Of a stretch of 19,077 nt of DNA, positions 13,261 to 19,077 are shown piece by piece. Position 1 is the first letter of the stretch. Every line of letters begins with the position of its first letter. The notes under the pieces were generated by a model. The model saw nothing but the letters and a program-made list of their open reading frames with translations, had not been told where the DNA came from and ran no database searches. The position numbers were made by a program, and so were the translations under genes. The DNA comes from CAYLQA01 sp964385695 (GTDB taxonomy: Bacteria; Desulfobacterota; Desulfobulbia; Desulfobulbales; Desulfurivibrionaceae). Location of the stretch: assembly GCA_964385695.1 (NCBI GenBank), contig CAYLQA010000054.1, forward strand, positions 1 to 19,077, read 5' to 3'.

Positions 13261-15381
13261 TTAGCTATGGCGCAAGAGCAAAACCACACAGCCCATCCCG
13301 GCGACCTGCACTTTGCCGCTGCCGGAGATTTTGAGAGCGGATTTTTGCTCAACAAAATCCTTGGGTGAGGTTGCCGTTGTATCGATTATCTGAAGCCATT
13401 CTTCGCCTTTTGCAAGGGGAGGAAGAGTGAAGGTTCTTTCTGAGCCGTGGCCGTTCAACATCACATAAAAGTCGTTGTCAATTCTTAGGCCTTTGCGTAT
13501 CCCGCGCAGGACAAAGGCGAGGGATTTGCACTGTGGTGACCAGTCCTGGCTGCCATATTCGAGCGAATGCCACTCTATCTCGTCTTGGCCTGTGTCACCG
13601 GTTTTGAAAAAGTCGCAGCGCCGAAAAATTGGATGGGCCTTACGCAGGCGGATAAGCTTTTTGAAAAAACGTTGCAGCCCTTTTTGTTCCTTTGTGTGTT
13701 GCCAGTTCAGCCAGCTGATCTCATTGTCTTGGCAATAGGCATTGTTGTTGCCGTGCTGGCTGCGGCCGAACTCATCGCCGGCAACCAGCATGGGCACGCC
13801 TTGGGAGAGGAGCAGGATGGTGGCAAAGGTCCGGATGCGGCGTTGGCGCAGGGCGAGGATGTTTTCATCCTCGCTTGCCCCCTCCACCCCGCTGTTCCAG
13901 CTGATGTTGAAGTCCATACCGTCGCGGTTGTCTTCACCGTTGGCAAGGTTGTGTTTTTCGTTGTAGCTCACAAGATCGTGCAGGGTAAAGCCATCGTGAC
14001 TGGTGATAAAGTTGATGCTGTTGCAGGGCTTGCGATCGCTTGACTGATACAGGTCCGAGCTTCCGGCAATGCGGGTGGCCAGGGCTGAGATGCTATTCTC
14101 CTGCCCGCAAAGAAAGCGGCGCACATCATCCCGATAATGGCCGTTCCATTCGGCCCAGCGCCTGCTGGTGGAAAAGCTGCCCACCTGATAGAGGCCTGCG
14201 GCATCCCAGGCCTCGGCAATGATTTTGGTGTTGGCTAAGATGGGGTCCTCGGCGATCTTTTCCACCATGGGCGGGTTGGTGAGGACATTGCCCTTTTGAT
14301 CCCGGCCCAGGATGGAGGCAAGGTCAAAGCGGAACCCGTCCACGTGCATCTCCATCACCCAGTAGCGCAGACAGTCCATGATAAAGTGGCGGACCAGCGG
14401 GTGGTTGCAGTTCACGGTATTGCCGCAGCCCGTGTAGTTTAGGTGTTCTTTGCTCTCCGGGTCCAGCAGGTAATAGATGGTGTTGTCCAGGCCCCTGAAG
14501 CTTATGATCGGCCCGTCCGCACCTCCTTCCGCCGTATGGTTGAAGACAACGTCTAAGATGACCTCGATGCCTGCCTTGTGCAGCGCCTTGACCATCTCTT
14601 TAAATTCCTGGACCTGGGCCCCGTTTCTGCCGTTTACCGCATAGGCCGCCTTTGGGGAAAAAAAGGAAATCGGGCTGTAGCCCCAGAGATTTTTCAGACT
14701 CTTCCCGGTTTTGGGGTTTTTGCTGATGGTCTCGTGCTCGTTAAACTCGGAGACCGGTAAAAACTCCACTGCTGTGATCCCTAGTTCCTGCAAGTAGGGA
14801 ATCATCTCAACAACACCGTCATAGGTGCCGGGGTGCTTTACATGGCTGTTCGGGTGTCGGGTAAAGCTGCGGACATGCATTTCGTAAATGATGGTGTCTT
14901 TGAGCGGGATGTTTAAAGGCCTGTCTCCCTCCCAGGCGAAATGGTCGTCCACAATGCAACAGCGGCGCTGAAAGGTACTCTCCGCATCCTTCAGCCCCTG
15001 TCTGACATAAGGCACACCCCAGTCGGAACCACCGGTTAGGGCCTTGGCATAAGGGTCGATGAGAATGTTGTCTTCCAAAAAGCAGTGGCCGCTGCCAAAA
15101 GGGTCATATTCTCCCTTGACCCGATAGCCGTATCGTAGGTTCAGGTCCAGGTCATGGATGAAGATATGCCAGATGTCCCCGGTTTTGTTGAGTTGCGGGT
15201 CTAAATGAATCTCGGCAACTTGTTCTTCGAGGCCCGTGGAAAAAAAGACCAGGCTGACTCCCGCAGCATGCCGCGAAAAAAGTGAGAAATTGACCCCATG
15301 GCTGTGAACCGTTGATCCGAGCGGTAACGGCATGCCTGGGGATACCTTGAAAGATTGGCCAGGGGGAAAATGATCTTGCAA
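13261..15381 (-). CDS. glgX: Glycogen debranching enzyme GlgX (GH13 isoamylase type)
   Basis: This 706-aa protein hydrolyses alpha-1,6 branches of glycogen or limit dextrins. An N-terminal CBM48 domain (about 16-115, PLPLGSTVHSHGVNFSLFS) precedes the GH13 barrel: DVVFNHTAEGG (277-287), GFRFDLAS with nucleophile D353, IIAEAWDAAG with acid/base E390, and FITSHDGFT with D463. The full GH13 catalytic set is present. Length fits the GlgX/TreX family (about 650-720 aa). The start at 15381 is TTG and its Shine-Dalgarno is weak; a later ATG at 15330 (MPLPLG) would cut into the CBM48 edge, so the start is uncertain by about 17 residues. It heads an operon with the SGNH hydrolase and is divergent from the DUF1566 gene. 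Confidence 0.95.
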   Translation of the reverse strand: MQDHFPPGQSFKVSPGMPLPLGSTVHSHGVNFSLFSRHAAGVSLVFFSTGLEEQVAEIHLDPQLNKTGDIWHIFIHDLDLNLRYGYRVKGEYDPFGSGHCFLEDNILIDPYAKALTGGSDWGVPYVRQGLKDAESTFQRRCCIVDDHFAWEGDRPLNIPLKDTIIYEMHVRSFTRHPNSHVKHPGTYDGVVEMIPYLQELGITAVEFLPVSEFNEHETISKNPKTGKSLKNLWGYSPISFFSPKAAYAVNGRNGAQVQEFKEMVKALHKAGIEVILDVVFNHTAEGGADGPIISFRGLDNTIYYLLDPESKEHLNYTGCGNTVNCNHPLVRHFIMDCLRYWVMEMHVDGFRFDLASILGRDQKGNVLTNPPMVEKIAEDPILANTKIIAEAWDAAGLYQVGSFSTSRRWAEWNGHYRDDVRRFLCGQENSISALATRIAGSSDLYQSSDRKPCNSINFITSHDGFTLHDLVSYNEKHNLANGEDNRDGMDFNISWNSGVEGASEDENILALRQRRIRTFATILLLSQGVPMLVAGDEFGRSQHGNNNAYCQDNEISWLNWQHTKEQKGLQRFFKKLIRLRKAHPIFRRCDFFKTGDTGQDEIEWHSLEYGSQDWSPQCKSLAFVLRGIRKGLRIDNDFYVMLNGHGSERTFTLPPLAKGEEWLQIIDTTATSPKDFVEQKSALKISGSGKVQVAGMGCVVLLLRHS

Positions 15382-15501
15382 AATTAGGAAACCTGATTAA
15401 TAATAATTACTATTAGTGAAAGATGCTTCTGTGACCATTATAGCGATTTGCTTTGTTCGTGGGAACATAGAATCTTAACCCAAAGAAATGGGAGGTGCAT
15501 T

Positions 15502-16434
15502 ATGGGACTTGCTGCAAAACTCGGCATGAAACAGAACCTGAGCATTAGTTGGGATATTACCCCCTGGGAGACCTTTGCCATCTTCGAGAGCTGGGGAGGG
15601 GATACCAGGGTCCGGAACAAGCTGGAACGGTACTATTATTTTTATATCGATAATTGGGAGCCGCCCGCCAAACTTTATCTCATGGAGCGGGGGGTCAAAC
15701 ATGCCAAGATCCTGGCCAAGATTGATGCGCCCCAGGAGTTGCTGGAATCCTGCGTTAAAGGGCAAGGTAAAGCGTTTATCGATAGAAACTACGCCATTGA
15801 CGCCAAGGTCAAGGACTGGATCATGGAAAAAATCATCGACAGTGATGATCAATCAATGGTTCACCCCATCAAATATGTGGTCGAAAAAGAGGCCTGGGGG
15901 CCAGCTTTGCCGGGAAATCAAACTCCCCTGCCCGCCGGACTTACCACGGTCAGGCTGCACGCTGAGCCCCGTTTTGCCAGCGAGATCGAGGTGCCGGAGA
16001 TTATCCGGGAGGGCAATTTCTTCGACACCCAGTATAACCCGGAAGGACGTTTTGAGAACTTCCTGGTAGACAACAACGATCAGCTCACCGTGAGCGATCT
16101 GCGCAGCAACATCATGTGGCAGCGCCAGGGTTGCGACTTAACCAACATAAAAACCGTGCGCAAGTATATCGAGAAGATGAATGCGGAGAAGCTGGCCGGC
16201 CATAGCGACTGGCGCCTGCCGACGTTAGAAGAGGCCATGAGCCTCATGGAGTCGAAGAAAAATGCGAAGGGGAATTTCCTGAACCCATGTTTCTCAAAAG
16301 AGCAGCCCTTCATCTTTGTTGCCGATAGAAGAAAGCCGGGAGGCTACTGGTTTGTCGATTACAAACAGGGCACCGCTTTTTGGGCCTCCGGTTCAATCCC
16401 CGGAGGATTCGGCCGTCTTTGCCGTTCGTTTTAG
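15502..16434 (+). CDS. DUF1566 (Lcl_C) domain protein with an uncharacterised N-terminal half
   Basis: This 310-aa protein has a DUF1566/Lcl_C domain at about residues 187-309: NIMWQRQG (203-210), HSDWRLPTLEEAMSLME (234-250) and the closing GGFGRLCRSF (301-310). This fold is C-type-lectin-like and usually linked to ligand or surface binding. Residues 1-180 are not a family I recognise. They contain an aromatic cluster ERYYYFYIDNW (42-52) and the segment KGQGKAFIDRNYAIDAKVKDWI (86-107, charged). No signal peptide is seen, so it may be cytoplasmic. GGGAGG (15490-15495) precedes ATG 15502, which rules out the longer reading from 15448. It is monocistronic: divergent from glgX, with a strong terminator 12 nt after its stop. 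Confidence 0.82.
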   Translation: MGLAAKLGMKQNLSISWDITPWETFAIFESWGGDTRVRNKLERYYYFYIDNWEPPAKLYLMERGVKHAKILAKIDAPQELLESCVKGQGKAFIDRNYAIDAKVKDWIMEKIIDSDDQSMVHPIKYVVEKEAWGPALPGNQTPLPAGLTTVRLHAEPRFASEIEVPEIIREGNFFDTQYNPEGRFENFLVDNNDQLTVSDLRSNIMWQRQGCDLTNIKTVRKYIEKMNAEKLAGHSDWRLPTLEEAMSLMESKKNAKGNFLNPCFSKEQPFIFVADRRKPGGYWFVDYKQGTAFWASGSIPGGFGRLCRSF

Positions 16435-16445
16435 TTTTCTAGTCA

Positions 16446-16474
16446 GGGGATGCCGTTCGGCATCCCCTTTTTTT
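16446..16474 (+). terminator. Rho-independent terminator after the DUF1566 gene
   Basis: GGGGATGCC (16446-16454) pairs perfectly with GGCATCCCC (16459-16467) around GTTC, followed by seven T (16468-16474). It begins 12 nt after the stop codon. This is one of the two clearest terminators in the window. Confidence 0.95.
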
Positions 16475-16782
16475 GCCCTGGCTGTGCCGGGGATCCTGCA
16501 GCCGGAAGGCAAGAAGTCCTTTGGTTGAATTATATGCAATCTTTTCTTTTGTGCTGTGAGCGGTAGAGACCGAGATGTGCACCTTGTTTGATAATAGTAA
16601 TTAATCCCCGCCAACTTTTCTTGATTTATCAAGATATCATTACTCCCTCCATTTCCCCCGTGGGTATTTGTACCTAGCAAGGCAATCCTGCAATTGTGTC
16701 AATATTTGTTGATTGAGTTCACTTTCGGGGCTCTCTGTCGGAATAGACACAATGTTAGTTAGTTATGGTAACTATTACTGAC
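16475..16782. other. Non-coding region upstream of the chemoreceptor gene
   Basis: No convincing gene lies here. A perfect palindrome TCTTGAT-TT-ATCAAGA occupies 16619-16634; it resembles an FNR half-site pair (TTGAT/ATCAA) but with a 2-nt instead of 4-nt spacer. ATTGTGTC (16693-16700) and GACACAAT (16746-16753) are exact inverted copies 53 bp apart, upstream of the sigma-54 promoter. TGT-N10-ACA (16736-16751) overlaps the second copy and matches the NifA-type upstream activator consensus, though this short motif occurs often by chance. Confidence 0.5.
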
Positions 16783-16798
16783 TGGCATGCTTTCTGCT
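16783..16798 (+). promoter_or_regulatory. Sigma-54 (-24/-12) promoter of the chemoreceptor-cheW operon
   Basis: TGGCATGCTTTCTGCT matches the sigma-54 consensus TGGCACG-N4-TTGCW at all but two positions, with the invariant GG and GC at the exact spacing. Transcription would begin near 16809, giving a leader of about 55 nt before ATG 16864. An activator of the sigma-54 class is encoded at 11023-12570, but a link is not shown. Confidence 0.75.
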
Positions 16799-16863
16799 TA
16801 GAATTACTAGAAACAAAGGTGAAGCATGGCGATAAAAAAAATAATAGATGCAAGGAGGAAACA

Positions 16864-18447
16864 ATGAAAAGTATTGGAGATTATAAGATAGGCATTCGTC
16901 TGGGCGGCAGTTTTGCGGTAGTAATCATGCTGGCGGTCGTAATCGGACTTTTTGCCGGCAATAAGATGGAGGCGCTTTCCGGGCTCACCAACAAACTGTA
17001 CAAACACCCCTATGCGGTCAGCACGGCCATGCTGCGCATCGAGCTGAATGTAGTCAAAATCCACCGTTCAATGAAAGATGTGGCGTTGTCGAAAAACGAG
17101 ACCGGCATTACTGCAGCAACAGGGAAGATCAAGAAATTCGAACAAGCGGTCTATGAGGACTTCAAGATCGTCTCCGAGCGATTTCTTGGCAACAAGCAGA
17201 AGGTAGAGCATGCCAAACAGCTCTTTGCCGACTGGAAGCCCATTCGAGATGAGGTCATAGCCCTGATGGCTCAAGGGGACAGAGCCGAAGCAGCCGCAAT
17301 TACAAGAGGCAAGGGAGCCAAGCATGTGGCGACCCTGAACGACAGTTTGGAGGAGTTCCTCGGCTTTGCCCAAGGCAAAGCCGACGGTTTTGTTGCAAAT
17401 GCAGGGGCTGCAAAGAAAGAGGCCTTTGCCATAACTTACTCCATCATGCTTATTGCCGTTCTCATTGCTGTGGTTCTGGCCGTACTCATGACCCGCAGCA
17501 TCACAAGGCCCATGGCAGAGGCGGTGGAACATGCAAATCGCCTGGCCCGAAACGACCTGACAGCGGAGATTGTAGAGTGCCGTCAGGACGAGACCGGGCA
17601 ACTGTTAAAGGCCATGCAGGCGGTGATTGTCAACCTCTCCGAGACGATTAGTGCCAGTATGGCCTCTGCTCATGCCCTGGCCGAGGGCGCTTCCGAGCAG
17701 GCTTCCTCGATCGAGGAGACCTCCGCCTCCCTGGAGGAGATGGCGGCCATGACCAAGCAGAATGCTGAAAATGCCGGACAGACCAACATTCTCATGCAGG
17801 AGTCCATTAAGGGGATCGATAAGGCCAACTCTTCAATGGGGATCCTGACTGAATCAATGCAGGAGATTACCGCTGCCAGTGAAGAGACCAGCAAGATTAT
17901 CAAGACCATCGATGAGATTGCTTTCCAGACCAACCTGCTTGCCCTCAATGCGGCCGTGGAAGCAGCCCGGGCAGGCGAGGCAGGTGCCGGTTTTGCCGTG
18001 GTGGCCGATGAGGTACGTAACCTGGCCATGCGGGCGGCCGAGGCGGCCAAGAACACGGCAAGCCTGATCGAGGGTACAGTGACTAAGGTCAAGACCGGCT
18101 CCTCCCTTGTTTCCGAGACCAATGAGATGTTCAGCTCCGTTGCCCAAGGTGTGGTCAAGGGGGGCGAACTTGTGGCCGAGATCAACGTAGCCTCTACTGA
18201 GCAGTCCCAGGGGATCGGTCAGATCAACACGGCCGTAGCCGAAATAGACAAGGTCACCCAGCAAAACGCCGCACAGGCTGAGGAGATGGCCTCGATTATG
18301 TCCACCTTCAAGACCGGGACCAACGGTTTGTCCTCTGATCGGGAACAGGAAAGGGAAAGTCTGCAGATCTCCTATTCAAAAGGGAGTGGGAGTATTTCCG
18401 CAGAAGAGCTGATTCCGATGAAGGATGAAGATTTTCAGAATTTTTAA
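16864..18447 (+). CDS. Methyl-accepting chemotaxis protein with a C-terminal tethering pentapeptide
   Basis: This 527-aa receptor has a first membrane segment (about 12-31), a periplasmic four-helix-bundle type sensor (about 35-186), a second membrane segment (about 188-209), a HAMP domain (about 210-262) and a long cytoplasmic signalling hairpin. The hairpin tip EIAFQTNLLALNAAVEAARA (351-370), with GFAVVADEVRNLA (376-388), contacts CheA and CheW. The last five residues, DFQNF, follow a flexible linker (about 485-520) and fit the x-[HFYW]-x2-[HFYW] motif that tethers CheR/CheB. ATG 16864 follows AAGGAGG and lies downstream of the sigma-54 promoter; a reading from 16765 would begin upstream of that promoter. 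cheW follows 31 nt later. The ligand is unknown. Confidence 0.94.
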   Translation: MKSIGDYKIGIRLGGSFAVVIMLAVVIGLFAGNKMEALSGLTNKLYKHPYAVSTAMLRIELNVVKIHRSMKDVALSKNETGITAATGKIKKFEQAVYEDFKIVSERFLGNKQKVEHAKQLFADWKPIRDEVIALMAQGDRAEAAAITRGKGAKHVATLNDSLEEFLGFAQGKADGFVANAGAAKKEAFAITYSIMLIAVLIAVVLAVLMTRSITRPMAEAVEHANRLARNDLTAEIVECRQDETGQLLKAMQAVIVNLSETISASMASAHALAEGASEQASSIEETSASLEEMAAMTKQNAENAGQTNILMQESIKGIDKANSSMGILTESMQEITAASEETSKIIKTIDEIAFQTNLLALNAAVEAARAGEAGAGFAVVADEVRNLAMRAAEAAKNTASLIEGTVTKVKTGSSLVSETNEMFSSVAQGVVKGGELVAEINVASTEQSQGIGQINTAVAEIDKVTQQNAAQAEEMASIMSTFKTGTNGLSSDREQERESLQISYSKGSGSISAEELIPMKDEDFQNF

Positions 18448-18478
18448 ACTGCTCACTTAACGAAATAGGAAGAGAAAG

Positions 18479-18979
18479 ATGGCAGAAAAAACCATTCAGA
18501 ATGAAATGAAAAACCGGGCCGGAAAGTACCTTTCCTTCAGCTTAGGAGAAGAAGATTTCGGTATCGGCATCATCAAGATTAAGGAGATCATCGGCATGAT
18601 GCCGGTCACGGCCGTGCCTTATGCACCAGAGTTCGTCAGGGGCGTGATCAACCTGCGTGGTCGGGTGATTCCGGTAATAGATCTGCGCTGCAAGTTCGAT
18701 ATGCCGACAGTCGAGTATACAGATAGGACCTGCATCATCATCGTGGAGGTCGATGGCGGCGGCAAGATGCTGGAGATGGGCATAGTGGTTGACTCGGTTT
18801 CCGAGGTTCTCAACATCAAAGGCGAAAATATAGAGGACCCTCCGGCTCTGGGCGCTGTGACCAAAACCAATTATATTCTTGGTATGGCCAAGCTGGAGGA
18901 TAGCGTCAAAATACTTCTGGAGATAGATAGGTTGCTTGCCGGCAACGAGATTGTGCAAATCGAAAAGGCGGCGGCCTGA
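18479..18979 (+). CDS. cheW: Chemotaxis coupling protein CheW
   Basis: This 166-aa protein is CheW, the SH3-like adaptor that joins receptors to the kinase CheA. Typical segments are KYLSFSLGEEDFGIGIIKIKEII (about 15-37), VPYAPEFVRGVINLRGRVIPVIDLR (about 44-68) and NYILGMAKLEDSVKILLEID (about 131-150). Length is normal. AGGAAGAG precedes the ATG. It lies 31 nt after the chemoreceptor gene and is almost certainly in the same operon. No cheA, cheY, cheR or cheB is present, so the pair must feed a core system elsewhere. No terminator was found in the 44 nt between its stop and the right repeat arm. Confidence 0.96.
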   Translation: MAEKTIQNEMKNRAGKYLSFSLGEEDFGIGIIKIKEIIGMMPVTAVPYAPEFVRGVINLRGRVIPVIDLRCKFDMPTVEYTDRTCIIIVEVDGGGKMLEMGIVVDSVSEVLNIKGENIEDPPALGAVTKTNYILGMAKLEDSVKILLEIDRLLAGNEIVQIEKAAA

Positions 18980-19023
18980 TCCCGCTTTTTGCTTCTGCTT
19001 AAGGTGGACACTCGCAAAAAAAA

Positions 19024-19066
19024 GGTTCATCGTCGATGTCCGGGAAAAGCAGCTTTTATTTTCAGG
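19024..19066. repeat. Right arm of the perfect 43-bp inverted repeat, probable IS end
   Basis: This is the exact reverse complement of 1-43. It is preceded by eight A (19016-19023) and followed by AAGAAATAGTC to the end of the window, which would be further element sequence. See the left arm for the reasoning. The cheW gene ends 44 nt before it. Confidence 0.8.
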
Positions 19067-19077
19067 AAGAAATAGTC

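Noticed and set aside
15502..16434. DUF1566 protein as a diversity-generating retroelement target
   Set aside because: The C-type-lectin-like ending GFGRLCRSF suggested it, but there is no reverse transcriptase gene and no template repeat in the window.
16393..16680. 95-aa minus-strand open frame downstream of the DUF1566 gene
   Set aside because: It spans the strong terminator hairpin and has no recognisable sequence or ribosome site.
16765..16863. Longer chemoreceptor start
   Set aside because: The extra 33 codons run across the sigma-54 promoter, and a strong AAGGAGG precedes ATG 16864.
1..19077. The whole window as a composite transposon
   Set aside because: The inverted ends would fit, but the contents are housekeeping genes and no transposase is visible; the A8 runs lie inside the repeats rather than outside, which is not the pattern of a transposed composite unit.

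Overview
The window looks like chromosomal DNA of an anaerobic Gram-negative bacterium, most likely a Desulfobacterota member of the Desulfobulbales type. This is inferred from gene content: Hdr/MvhD-type iron-sulfur proteins beside a MetV-type protein, a MetF fused to a MetV-like C-terminal domain, an oxygen-labile Fe-S type PurF, a NifA-like sigma-54 activator, and Kdo (KdsD) plus BamD genes that imply an outer membrane. No rRNA, tRNA, CRISPR array or transposase gene was seen.

Layout. Positions 1-107 hold one arm of a perfect 43-bp inverted repeat (its partner lies at the far end, 19024-19066), followed by a strong terminator. Positions 108-1775 (minus) are a tight three-gene operon: an HdrC/ferredoxin protein, an MvhD-like protein and MetV. 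Positions 1964-4380 (minus) are purF-kdsD. A divergent region (4381-4627) carries two palindromes and leads to an unknown 182-aa protein (plus), whose 3' end overlaps the convergent MetF-MetV fusion gene by 22 nt. Positions 6798-8701 (plus) encode a Ste24-type M48 protease translationally coupled to a SAM methyltransferase. A small zinc-ribbon membrane protein (minus), thioredoxin with its terminator, and bamD (plus) follow. From 10448 to 15381 everything is on the minus strand: glgX and an SGNH hydrolase, then a NifA-like activator and queH. The plus strand then carries a DUF1566 (Lcl_C) protein with a strong terminator, a 429-nt regulatory region with a good sigma-54 promoter, and a chemoreceptor-cheW pair.

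How it fits together. The window contains two MetV-type cysteine domains with nearly identical cysteine spacing. One stands alone in an operon with electron-transfer Fe-S proteins; the other is fused to MetF. This points to methylene-tetrahydrofolate reduction (Wood-Ljungdahl methyl branch or methionine synthesis) linked to an Hdr-like electron relay, but without HdrA or HdrB nearby. The chemoreceptor and CheW form a signalling module under probable sigma-54 control, and a sigma-54 activator is encoded 4 kb away.

The most unusual structural feature is at the edges. Both ends run outward into the same 43-bp sequence, and each is bordered on its inner side by exactly eight A residues in the same orientation. 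This is what the two flanks of one mobile element with an 8-bp target duplication would look like if the ends of the window were joined. Two insertions in inverted orientation into A8 tracts would give the same picture.
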